This document shows positions 1 to 6,389 of a stretch of DNA of 8,546 nt, piece after piece. How positions within the stretch are numbered: position 1 is the stretch's first letter; each line of letters begins with the position of its first letter. This DNA comes from Flavobacteriales bacterium (GTDB taxonomy: Bacteria > Bacteroidota > Bacteroidia > NS11-12g > UBA955): positions 1-8,546 of the forward strand of contig CANIZU010000071.1 of assembly GCA_947472115.1 (NCBI GenBank). The letters run 5' to 3'. Both the position numbers and the translations under genes were made by a program. The notes under the pieces are model-generated. The model saw only the letters and a list, made by a program, of their open reading frames with translations, was not told where the DNA came from and made no database searches.

Positions 1-292
1 AAGCAAAATTATTGGTATTTGACTTCTCAAATTGGTCGATGCTTTTTGGATATAAAATGGTGACGGTGGCCGCGGATATTGGATTTCCGCTCGACCCAAC
101 GACTTTACCTGTTCCGATAACTCTGAAACCTCCACGGCCTCCACTGCGCCCTCCACCGACTTCAATGCCTTCACCGCCTCTGCCAACCGGTTTATTGTTC
201 TCGCCTTGAGCATTTGTAGTAACTGAGAATAAAATTGATAGACAGATCAATAAAAACCTCGAAATCGTATTGGCTAGAGTAGGAAAGCGCAT
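1..292 (-). CDS. N-terminal part of a secreted/outer-membrane protein with a carboxypeptidase-regulatory-like domain (runs off left edge)
   Basis: An open frame starts with ATG at 292 on the minus strand and stays open for 97 codons to the window edge, so the C-terminal part is missing. Residues 1-34 look like a Sec signal peptide: basic start MRFPTLANTISR, hydrophobic core FLLICLSILFSV, then TTNAQ, with likely cleavage before Gln. A Gly/Arg-rich low-complexity segment follows (about residues 38-60, e.g. GGGRSGGRGGF). Then comes GTGKVVGSSGNPISAATVTI, which resembles the first strands of the carboxypeptidase-regulatory-like (CarbopepD_reg) fold. In Bacteroidota that signal-linker-fold order commonly begins TonB-dependent-receptor-like or outer-membrane beta-barrel proteins, so this is my inference for the class; the barrel itself is outside the window. 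It follows the SGNH-LysM gene on the same strand after a 139-base gap. A different surface protein with this N-terminal fold is possible. Confidence 0.72.
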   Translation of the reverse strand, partial: MRFPTLANTISRFLLICLSILFSVTTNAQGENNKPVGRGGEGIEVGGGRSGGRGGFRVIGTGKVVGSSGNPISAATVTILYPKSIDQFEKSNTNNFA

Positions 293-431
293 GTTCTACA
301 AATATCGGTATTAATTAATTAGGTATAATCACGATTAGACGAAACCCAATCGTCAATGGTTTAATCTTTTTACGAAGATTCAAATTCATCACATGTTCAA
401 CCAATTTAATGTTGAATATTGATGTATGATT

Positions 432-2414
432 TTAGCGAATTCTCAGAAGTCGTCCCACAGCGATGTTATTACTTCTTAATCCATTGAGACGTTTTAGCGT
501 TTCTACTTCCATTCCATAGGCCTTCGATATAGAATACAACGTCTGACCGGGCTGAACTTTGTGATATTTAACCTTAGGGGTAGTGGGGGTATTATTAGCC
601 TTTGGCGCTACTGAAACGTGCGTTGAACTGTCCGCTTGTTCATTGTTTTGATTCGATAAACTGGGTTTGGGATTATTTCCACTAACCGTATTTGGAGTGA
701 TTTTAGATTGCGATTTCCCTGGAAACACAATGGGTGTGATATCAGCGTTGGACTCTGCATCGGAGCTGTCCTTTGATTCCGCGGCTTGTATAGGGTCTGA
801 CTTGGTAGCGATGGAAATTTTCCCCACTTTAAGCCTCGTCCCGGCTGCAATATTGTAATTGCGAAGATGATTCCATTCTTTCAACTGGGCGACAGTAATT
901 CCGTATCGCACTGCAATTCGATAGGCGGTTTCGCCGCGTCTTACCACATGGTATCTCCAAACTTCGGAAACCAGAACATTCTTGCTGAGTGTATCCCTAG
1001 TTCTAAATGCCAATCGTTTGCTGCTGTCTATAGGGATGCTGAATTGACGGTATCCGTTGGAATAACGGTATTGAGTTTGTTGAAATGCCGAAACATAGCA
1101 TTGCGTTTTTAGGCTTTCTCCAAGTTCTTCCAAATGCAATCCATCGGGTTTAAATAATTGATAGTCAGCCCAATATTGTGCTGAGTATTTCCCTCCAGCT
1201 ACACGAAACCAATCGTAATAGGCCACGCGCTCTGTTTTGCATAGATTAATTACGGCCTGTTCAAATTTTTCAAAAGTTTGCAATGTGCGTCCGCCACGGA
1301 TGCAATCTTGGGGGATGCAAATCACAATTTTGGCTGAGGGCGCATAGGCCTTCAACTTGGCTATACATCCAATCAAGGGTCTGAGATAGACCGACTCACT
1401 TTCTTGGGCTCTGTAATTGTCGTATAATCCAAAATCAAGTAAAATAATATCGGGGCCCGGTGATTGTGCATCATCAATGTTCATAGTATGGCTTATCTCA
1501 GCGAGTTGTTCAAAGAACTGCTCCAATCTGAGTAAATCTGAATAGCCTGAACCTCTCATGCCGATGCTATGAAATTGGAGCGAGGCACTATTTGTTAATG
1601 AGACGCCCCATAAAGTGAAGTTTTGTTGTGTTGGATTGTTTTTTTTACAAGTAATAAAAATCTCTTTTACCCCAGCTGTAAGTGCTAACTCAATGGTTAA
1701 CATTCCTTTTCGATACTCCGGATCACTGCCAAATTCTCTTTTTATTGGGTTGATTGGTGTACCGTCTGATTTTCTGCCTGAACAAGTTTGGATCACAATA
1801 TCAAAGCTCATCTCACTGCGATCGCAGTACAAAATGAATCGATCCGAAACGCGCTGATAATGCGGGGGAATTTGTATTGTGATAGTGCTGCCCGGTTCGG
1901 ATGTCTGTGCCACATAACCCGTGATGCCTGCCGGCAACAAACGATTATTTTCGCTTGGGGTGGCGTAAGTCCATAATCCGGTATGGCTTGTTTTTATATC
2001 TGTTGGAATAGAATGATTGGCCAATGTACTAGGGAAAAACAGACCAGGTGTTGCGGAATTGCCCATCAAACCTTTATGAAATTCTGTGGCCAAACTAGCA
2101 ACTTGCTCATCACCAATGTGGAAAATCGTTTTACCCCTTGTTGATCTTGCTTCGTAGGTCCCGAGAATTTTCTCAATTGTACTCACCTGATGCGACTGAA
2201 TCAAATTCACCGAAGTGTCGAGAAAAGGCAGCGTCTTTGGGTTGCTTGGTAATGTAAAGCTCGTCGGCGATGCATCGTTTGAACCCAATTGTTGGGTGTT
2301 TTGTAACTGGAAATTTGTATTACCTCGCAAAACCTGGGCATGCAACTGGGAATCCAAAAAACTTCCCAAGAGAAAAATCATCCATGCTACAAACTGCTTA
2401 CAAATGCGCCCCAT
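432..2414 (-). CDS. Exported SGNH-hydrolase-like protein with two C-terminal LysM domains; active-site motifs altered
   Basis: The frame is open from an ATG at 2459, but I place the start at the ATG at 2414 (660 aa). That start gives a clean signal peptide (MGRICKQFVAWMIFLLGSFL, cleaved after LHA) and has a G-rich stretch about 10 bases upstream; the longer start adds 15 residues ahead of it. Numbering from 2414, an SGNH/GDSL-like domain spans about residues 80-450, with a probable beta-sandwich insertion near 130-275. Block I reads HIGDEQVAS (99-107), with Glu103 where the catalytic Ser normally sits. Block II is around IGMRGSG (284-290). Block III reads FGLYDNY (from 328), with Tyr where the oxyanion Asn is expected. 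Block V keeps the Asp-x-x-His pair, DGLH (424-427). LysM1 lies at about 488-531 (YHVVRRGETAYRIAVRYG) and LysM2 at about 617-660 (YHKVQPGQTLYSISKAYG), joined by an Ser/Asn/Pro-rich linker. LysM binds peptidoglycan, so the protein probably sits in the periplasm on the wall. Related Bacteroidota proteins are presumed cell-wall esterases; whether this one is catalytic is doubtful. It follows gatB closely, probably in one transcript. Confidence 0.82.
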   Translation of the reverse strand: MGRICKQFVAWMIFLLGSFLDSQLHAQVLRGNTNFQLQNTQQLGSNDASPTSFTLPSNPKTLPFLDTSVNLIQSHQVSTIEKILGTYEARSTRGKTIFHIGDEQVASLATEFHKGLMGNSATPGLFFPSTLANHSIPTDIKTSHTGLWTYATPSENNRLLPAGITGYVAQTSEPGSTITIQIPPHYQRVSDRFILYCDRSEMSFDIVIQTCSGRKSDGTPINPIKREFGSDPEYRKGMLTIELALTAGVKEIFITCKKNNPTQQNFTLWGVSLTNSASLQFHSIGMRGSGYSDLLRLEQFFEQLAEISHTMNIDDAQSPGPDIILLDFGLYDNYRAQESESVYLRPLIGCIAKLKAYAPSAKIVICIPQDCIRGGRTLQTFEKFEQAVINLCKTERVAYYDWFRVAGGKYSAQYWADYQLFKPDGLHLEELGESLKTQCYVSAFQQTQYRYSNGYRQFSIPIDSSKRLAFRTRDTLSKNVLVSEVWRYHVVRRGETAYRIAVRYGITVAQLKEWNHLRNYNIAAGTRLKVGKISIATKSDPIQAAESKDSSDAESNADITPIVFPGKSQSKITPNTVSGNNPKPSLSNQNNEQADSSTHVSVAPKANNTPTTPKVKYHKVQPGQTLYSISKAYGMEVETLKRLNGLRSNNIAVGRLLRIR

Positions 2415-2469
2415 CTTGATGTGCCCCCAGCTAATAAGATATGTTCGAGGCACCCTCATCGTTGAAATG

Positions 2470-3918
2470 TCAAATATTCTCCAACGCCTGTTTCACCAAT
2501 GAATTTGCTGTTTTCGGATCGGCTTTGCCCTGTGATCGCTTCATCACTTCACCCACAAACAAACCCATCAAACCCACTTTTCCCGCTTTGTATTCGGCTA
2601 CTTTTTCGGGGAATTCAGAAAGGACCTTTTGAACGATTTCATCGATAAAGGAAGTGTCAGTGATGTTGGCTAATCCCAGAGACTCCACGAGCGACATCGG
2701 AGATGCGTCGGTTTGTTTTGTAAGGGCAGGGAAGAGCTGCTGCGTTGCGGCGGTATGACTAATTTTGTTGGATTCGATGAGTTCGATGATTTCTGCAATC
2801 TGACCGGGCGTGAGTGTAAATTCGTCCATACTCAACGCATTCTCATTCAAATACCCACGAATCGGACCGGAAATCCAGTTGCAAGCCTGTTTGTATTTGG
2901 GCGATATGCCTACAACCTTTTCAAAATATAATGCACTGTGTTTATCATCCACTAAAACGGAAGCATCGTAATCGCTGAGGCCGTATTCGTTGGTAAATCG
3001 ATTGAATAGGGTGGCTGGTAATTCAGGCATTCCTGATTTTACTTGGGCGATGTATTCTTTGGTGACAATGGTAGGCGGCAAGTCGGGTTCAGGGAAATAT
3101 CGGTAATCGTTGATCGCTTCCTTTTTACGCAAGCTAAACGTACTGCCGTTGAGACCATTAAATCCGCGGGTTTCACCTTGTATGATGCCACCGCCAGTGA
3201 GGACTTCGGTCTGACGTGCAATTTCAAAGTCGATGGCGCGTTTTACATTGGAAATGGAGTTCATGTTCTTCACTTCCACCTTGGTTCCGAATACTTTGCT
3301 GCCCTTTGGCATGATAGAAATGTTTGCATCGCAACGAAGACTTCCTTCTTCCATGTTTCCATCGCAGATGTCGAGGTATCTAACCAAACGACGAATTTCG
3401 GTAACGAAGGCATAGGCTTCTTCCCCGGATTTAACGTCGGGCTCGGTAACGACTTCAATCAAGGCTGTTCCGGCACGGTTATAATCTACCAAAGTATCAT
3501 AAAGATCTTGGTCGTGCATGCTTTTGCCCGTGTCTTCCTCCATATGAATGCGGGTAAGTCGGATTTCTTTGATCGTACCGTCGCCTAATTTGATCTGTAC
3601 GGCACCGTTATCGCACAATGGGGTATCGAACTGTGTTATTTGATATCCCTTCGGTAAATCCGCATAGAAATAGTTTTTACGAGAATATCGATTCACTTCA
3701 CGGATATCGCAATTGAGTGCTAAGCCCATTTTAATGGCATTGTCGATGGCGGCACGGTTGTGCATGGGCAAAGTTCCGGGGTGACCCAAACTGATGGGGC
3801 TGACCTGTGTATTGGGCAGCGCACCATATTCGATACTATCCGAAGAGAAGGCTTTACTCTTGGTTTGTAATTGAATGTGAATTTCAAGTCCTATAACTAC
3901 CTCAAATTGTGTTTCCAT
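2470..3918 (-). CDS. gatB: Aspartyl/glutamyl-tRNA(Asn/Gln) amidotransferase subunit B
   Basis: This is the 482-residue B subunit of the GatCAB amidotransferase, which converts Glu-tRNA(Gln) and/or Asp-tRNA(Asn) to the amide forms in the cytoplasm; the length is normal for the family. Motifs seen in order: FEVVIGLEIHIQL (5-17), RKNYFYADLPKGYQITQFD (80-98), HMEEDTGKS (125-133), EEGSLRCDANIS (190-201), FGTKVEVKN (210-218) and DYRYFPEPDLPP (271-282). A C-terminal YqeY-like tail includes LMGLFVGEVMKRSQGKADP (450-468). The N-terminal cysteines that bind zinc in some GatB proteins are absent here (SKAFSSDSIEYGALPNTQ), as in other members without the site. The ATG at 3918 gives the canonical N-terminus and lies about 12 bases from a promoter -7 box. 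gatA and gatC are not in the window, which is unremarkable because the three are often scattered in this phylum. The downstream SGNH-LysM gene begins 11 or 56 bases after the stop, depending on its start. Confidence 0.97.
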   Translation of the reverse strand: METQFEVVIGLEIHIQLQTKSKAFSSDSIEYGALPNTQVSPISLGHPGTLPMHNRAAIDNAIKMGLALNCDIREVNRYSRKNYFYADLPKGYQITQFDTPLCDNGAVQIKLGDGTIKEIRLTRIHMEEDTGKSMHDQDLYDTLVDYNRAGTALIEVVTEPDVKSGEEAYAFVTEIRRLVRYLDICDGNMEEGSLRCDANISIMPKGSKVFGTKVEVKNMNSISNVKRAIDFEIARQTEVLTGGGIIQGETRGFNGLNGSTFSLRKKEAINDYRYFPEPDLPPTIVTKEYIAQVKSGMPELPATLFNRFTNEYGLSDYDASVLVDDKHSALYFEKVVGISPKYKQACNWISGPIRGYLNENALSMDEFTLTPGQIAEIIELIESNKISHTAATQQLFPALTKQTDASPMSLVESLGLANITDTSFIDEIVQKVLSEFPEKVAEYKAGKVGLMGLFVGEVMKRSQGKADPKTANSLVKQALENI

Positions 3919-3930
3919 ACTGCTAGATTA

Positions 3931-3938
3931 CAAAGATA
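3931..3938 (-). promoter_or_regulatory. Probable -7 element of the gatB promoter
   Basis: On the minus strand this reads TATCTTTG, an exact match to the Bacteroidota -7 consensus TAnnTTTG, ending 12 bases before the gatB ATG. No clear TTG sits at the usual -33 distance. The transcript leader would be only about 5-10 bases long, so the call rests on the -7 match and position alone. Confidence 0.5.
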
Positions 3939-3962
3939 AGAAATCGCGTTATTGATGTCGCC

Positions 3963-3995
3963 TTGTGTTTTCCACCAAATTCGGTGTTACCTTTG
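3963..3995 (+). promoter_or_regulatory. Probable rnpB promoter (Bacteroidota -33/-7 type)
   Basis: A -7 box TACCTTTG (3988-3995) exactly matches TAnnTTTG, and a TTG at 3963-3965 is a candidate -33 box with a 22-base spacer, slightly longer than the usual 19-21. The box ends 6 bases before the first base of helix P1 of the RNase P RNA at 4002, exactly where transcription should start. The region is shared back-to-back with the gatB promoter. Confidence 0.7.
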
Positions 3996-4001
3996 AACAT
4001 T

Positions 4002-4371
4002 GGCAGTCCGTTCTATCGATTCGTAAAAGCGAATAGGAAAGTCCGGGCAACAAAGGGCGCCGTACTTCCTAATAAGAAGGCATTTTAGGCTTCGGCCTAG
4101 GATGACAGAAAGTGTCACAGAAAGCAAAACCGCCTCTTTCGAGGGGTAAGGGTGAAAAAGTGGGGTAAGAGCCCACTCGTTCTGGAGTGATTCAGGATTG
4201 GGACAAACCTTACGGGTTGAAAGGTCAAATAAACCTGGTCTTGGGCGGCCCGCTCAATTGCTTCGGCAGGCTAGGAGGGTAGACCGATAGAGGTGTTGCG
4301 TGAGTAACATCCCAGATCAATGATAGAAGCTCAGGGCAACCTGAGTACAGAACCCGGCTTACAGGACTGCC
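4002..4371 (+). ncRNA. rnpB: RNase P RNA (class A-like)
   Basis: This is the catalytic RNA of ribonuclease P, which removes 5' leaders from pre-tRNAs. The universally conserved blocks are present in order: AGGAAAGTCCGGGC (4035-4048), CACAGAAAGCAAAACCGCC (4117-4135), GGGTAAGGGTGAAA followed by GGGTAAGAGCCCAC near 4143-4176, AAAGGTCAAATAAACC near 4220, and ACAGAACCCGGCTTAC (4347-4362). Ends are set by helix P1, GGCAGTCC (4002-4009) with GGACTGCC (4364-4371). P2 pairs TTCTATC (4011-4017) with GATAGAA (4322-4328), and P3 is ATTCG/CGAAT at 4019-4034. Other hairpins are a UUCG-capped stem near 4084-4102, TGACA/TGTCA at 4103-4117, a GTGA-capped P18-like stem near 4292-4312, and a GCAA-capped stem, CTCAGG/CCTGAG (4330-4345), in the P19 position. 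The total of about 370 nt is typical. The 5' end fits the promoter upstream. Confidence 0.97.
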
Positions 4372-4387
4372 TTTTTTTCTTTTTTTT
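4364..4387 (+). terminator. U-tract at the end of rnpB, probable terminator
   Basis: The 3' strand of P1 runs straight into T7-C-T8 (4372-4387). No strong local hairpin lies just before the T tract, so the long-range P1 helix, or the folded RNA as a whole, would have to play that part. A fresh promoter for the tRNA immediately after supports transcription ending here. Confidence 0.55.
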
Positions 4388-4396
4388 CGATTCTAC

Positions 4397-4427
4397 TTGA
4401 TGGAAAAGAATTATTGACGTATTTTTG
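4397..4427 (+). promoter_or_regulatory. Promoter of tRNA-Gly (-33 TTG, 20-base spacer, -7 TATTTTTG)
   Basis: TTG at 4397-4399, a 20-base spacer and TATTTTTG at 4420-4427 match the Bacteroidota housekeeping promoter (TTG, 19-21 bases, TAnnTTTG) at both boxes. The predicted start near 4432-4435 gives a leader of about 20 bases before the tRNA, which RNase P would remove. Confidence 0.75.
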
Positions 4428-4454
4428 CACCACGATTGAAGGATCAGACTTCAT

Positions 4455-4527
4455 GCGAGAATAGCTCAGTTGGTAGAGCACAACCTTGCCAAGGTTGGGG
4501 TCGCGAGTTCGAGTCTCGTTTCTCGCT
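4455..4527 (+). tRNA. tRNA-Gly, anticodon GCC
   Basis: A full cloverleaf of 73 nt. The acceptor stem GCGAGAA (4455-4461) pairs with TTCTCGC (4520-4526), and the discriminator base is T4527. The D arm is GCTC-AGTTGGTA-GAGC. The anticodon arm is CAACC-TTGCCAA-GGTTG, giving anticodon GCC, which reads GGC and GGU glycine codons. The T arm is GCGAG-TTCGAGT-CTCGT, with one G-U pair. The 3' CCA is not encoded: CAA follows the discriminator, so a CCA-adding enzyme must complete it. Confidence 0.97.
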
Positions 4528-4539
4528 CAAAAAGCATAC

Positions 4540-4570
4540 AAAAGCCCCGGAAACGGGGCTTTTCTTTTTT
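4540..4570 (+). terminator. Rho-independent terminator of tRNA-Gly
   Basis: A perfect 10-bp stem, AAAAGCCCCG (4540-4549) with CGGGGCTTTT (4554-4563), is closed by a GAAA tetraloop and followed by CTTTTTT. It lies 13 bases after the tRNA. The A-rich left arm means it could also work weakly in the opposite direction. Confidence 0.9.
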
Positions 4571-4681
4571 AATGCAATTTATTAACTCGCTGATTGTTTT
4601 ACGTGAATCATGCCTGAACACCATGCATGATGATTCTGGTATAATATTTCAACTACGTTGAGCAGAGTATTATCAACAAGA

Positions 4682-4704
4682 GAGGCCGCCCAATGGGCGG
4701 CCTC
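4682..4704 (-). terminator. GC-rich perfect hairpin after gldJ, probable terminator
   Basis: GAGGCCGCCC (4682-4691) and GGGCGGCCTC (4695-4704) form a perfect 10-bp stem with a 3-base loop, 28 bases beyond the gldJ stop codon. It stands out in an AT-rich intergenic stretch. Neither side has a good T tract (TCTTGTTG follows on the minus strand), so termination may depend on the strong stem, or it may be a 3'-end stabiliser. It lies between convergent units (tRNA-Gly and gldJ). Confidence 0.65.
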
Positions 4705-4732
4705 AATATATAACTTCTTTATTAGTATCAGA

Positions 4733-6259
4733 TTATCTGCGACGCTTGGTCTTTTTGTCAACCCCAGAGCTAGGCAAATTGTTGTACTTCTTTTTGCCAT
4801 TACCCACTGGAGATCCAATACGAATCATTGCGCAACGGAATCCAATGTTAGACTGACTTTGCTTTTCATCTAAGAAACGACGTGTTCCTGGAGATGCCCA
4901 ATAGATACGATCGTTCCAAGATGCGCCTTTGTAAACACGGGCTTTGTTGTTAACCAACGATGTAGCACCGTATTCGTAAGTCATATCACCATTGTTGTAA
5001 TTTTCTTCGTCCTTAAATCCAATGTTGTCGGCTTTCTTGTAGTTCCTGCGATTTACGTTTTCACGCTCAGTAACGTCACGATATAACAAACGACCCAATG
5101 AATCTTTCTGCTCGATTACTCCATATTGATCCAAAACCAAAGTCTTGTATACGTTTCCACGGAAAGGCATGAACGCATCGAAGTCTTCTTGAGACAAAGG
5201 ACGATATACATCCATAGTCCATTCTGCTACGTTACCTTCCATATTGTACAAACCATATGAATTAGGCCAGTAAGAGAATACTGGAGTAGGTACGAAACCA
5301 CCATCATTCAATGGACCACCGGCAACACCACCTAAATCACCTTTACCTACCATGGCATTCAAACGAATCTTACCACGATCTTTCTCATGTTCTTCCTTGA
5401 TGCGAATTGTATAGTCTGTCCAACCGTAAATTTTCTTTTGATCGATGTTGTTAAAAGTTACCTCACCAACGTTAGCTTGCGCTGCATATTCCCATTCTGC
5501 CTCTGTTGGCAAACGGTATTCAGGCAACATAATTCCATCTTCCATCAATACTTTGAAACGCTTTTGGTCTTTCTTCTTTTTCTTGCTGAAGTCCTTTAAA
5601 GGCTTTTTGCCCTTTTTAATGAAATCATATTGACCAGCGAGGTAAGTGCGAGTGTGGAAAGTGTTATCGTCATTGTTATCAGTTACGACATCAAACTTAA
5701 CAACGCCTTCGCGATCCAAAATCATTTCGTTTACACGCTCAGTTCTCCATTGTGCAAATTCTGCAGCCTGCCCCCAATTTACTCCAACTACAGGATAATC
5801 TTTATATGATGGGTGACGGAAATAGTATTCAACAAAAGGCTCGTTATAAGCCAACTTGCTTCTCCAACATAAAGAATCTGGGAGGGCACGTTGATAAACT
5901 TCAGGGTAACTCACATAGGTACGCATCAACCAATACACGTATTCGCGGTATTGCAAGTTGCTTACTTCTGCTTCATCCATGTAGAATGAGTTTACAGTGA
6001 CTGTTCTTTCAGCATTGTTATTGTCGAATTGAAGATCCTTTTCAGTAGATCCCATGGTGAAAGATCCACCTTCAACCAATACTAGACCAGGTCCTGTTTC
6101 TTGTCCTTTGTACTTAGGATTGGCAAATCCACCCCATTTAGGATTGTTATATCCTTGGCCGGTGGTCTTGCTGACATTCTTAGTAGTACAGGAGCTAGCT
6201 GCCACAATGGCTGCGATTGCCCAAATCCAAGTGCGATTTTTTGTTAACACGGTTTGCAT
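4733..6259 (-). CDS. gldJ: Gliding motility / type IX secretion lipoprotein, GldJ-like
   Basis: A 508-residue lipoprotein. After the basic start MQTVLTKNR there is a hydrophobic stretch and a lipobox ASSC, with lipidated Cys24. A formylglycine-generating-enzyme/sulfatase-modifying fold spans about 58-480: GLVLVEGGSFTMGS (58-71), FYMDEAEVSN (92-101), YPVVGVNWGQAAEFAQWR (155-172), LPEYRLPTEAEWEYAA (245-260), YGLYNMEGNVAEW (335-347), RVYKGASW (441-448) and NIGFRCAM (471-478). The paired cysteines that give true FGE its activity are not in the segment before GFRCA, so it is probably structural. GldJ and GldK share this fold; the opening TGPGLV, RALPDSLCWR (124-133), DVYRPLSQEDF and the ending after GFRCAM favour GldJ. 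So does the nearby porU, since gldJ and porU are neighbours in Flavobacterium. In that group GldJ is an outer-membrane lipoprotein required for gliding and for stability of the secretion machinery. Odd features are a Lys-rich insertion at 215-235 and a basic tail (KKTKRRR). The original name between GldJ and GldK is the main uncertainty. Confidence 0.9.
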   Translation of the reverse strand: MQTVLTKNRTWIWAIAAIVAASSCTTKNVSKTTGQGYNNPKWGGFANPKYKGQETGPGLVLVEGGSFTMGSTEKDLQFDNNNAERTVTVNSFYMDEAEVSNLQYREYVYWLMRTYVSYPEVYQRALPDSLCWRSKLAYNEPFVEYYFRHPSYKDYPVVGVNWGQAAEFAQWRTERVNEMILDREGVVKFDVVTDNNDDNTFHTRTYLAGQYDFIKKGKKPLKDFSKKKKKDQKRFKVLMEDGIMLPEYRLPTEAEWEYAAQANVGEVTFNNIDQKKIYGWTDYTIRIKEEHEKDRGKIRLNAMVGKGDLGGVAGGPLNDGGFVPTPVFSYWPNSYGLYNMEGNVAEWTMDVYRPLSQEDFDAFMPFRGNVYKTLVLDQYGVIEQKDSLGRLLYRDVTERENVNRRNYKKADNIGFKDEENYNNGDMTYEYGATSLVNNKARVYKGASWNDRIYWASPGTRRFLDEKQSQSNIGFRCAMIRIGSPVGNGKKKYNNLPSSGVDKKTKRRR

Positions 6260-6298
6260 TCTTAGTTATTAATAACGACAGATATTGTGTATTATTTG

Positions 6299-6327
6299 CA
6301 AATATATATTTTTTTTCAACATTCCAA
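6299..6327 (-). promoter_or_regulatory. Probable gldJ promoter
   Basis: On the minus strand TATATTTG (6306-6299) matches TAnnTTTG exactly, with a TTG at 6327-6325 and an 18-base spacer (19-21 is usual). The leader to the gldJ ATG at 6259 would be about 30-35 bases. It suggests gldJ can be transcribed independently of porP upstream. Confidence 0.6.
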
Positions 6328-6331
6328 TGAG

Positions 6332-6357
6332 AAAAGCCTCTGTTTCATTGGGCTTTT
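6332..6357 (-). terminator. Probable terminator of porP
   Basis: AAAAGCC (6338-6332 side) and GGCTTTT (6351-6357) form a 7-bp stem with a 12-base loop, 32 bases past the porP stop. On the minus strand the arm ends GGCTTTTC, so the T run is short and mostly within the stem. It sits just upstream of the gldJ promoter, consistent with two separate units, though read-through is likely. Confidence 0.5.
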
Positions 6358-6389
6358 ATGAAATGAAAATGTGGACAACGTCTCTTTTG

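Noticed and set aside
12..209. Pro-rich plus-strand open frame
   Set aside because: It is the reverse of the Gly-rich linker of the minus-strand partial gene; it has no family signature, while the minus frame has a signal peptide and a recognisable fold.
299..306. Near match to a -7 box (GATATTTG, minus strand) before the partial gene at 292
   Set aside because: It misses the first T of TAnnTTTG, would start transcription essentially at the ATG, and has no -33 partner.
363..416. Small hairpins after the SGNH-LysM gene (TTCAAC/GTTGAA at 396-416; AATCTT/AAGATT at 363-380)
   Set aside because: Stems are only 6 bp, AT-rich and without a following T tract on the minus strand, so they do not support a terminator call.
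3043..3588. 181-codon plus-strand open frame
   Set aside because: It lies wholly inside gatB, whose conserved motifs fill the same bases; the plus-strand product has no recognisable domain.
4605..4636. Imperfect inverted repeat GAATCATGC / GCATGATGATTC
   Set aside because: It needs a 3-base bulge and lies far from a gene end on either strand; it is weak next to the tRNA terminator and the GC-rich palindrome.
4470..4661. 63-codon plus-strand open frame
   Set aside because: It begins inside tRNA-Gly and crosses its terminator, so it is not a plausible gene.
4733..6259. Assigning this gene as gldK or as an active formylglycine-generating enzyme
   Set aside because: The internal motifs and the proximity of porU fit GldJ better than GldK, and the catalytic cysteines of the enzyme are missing.
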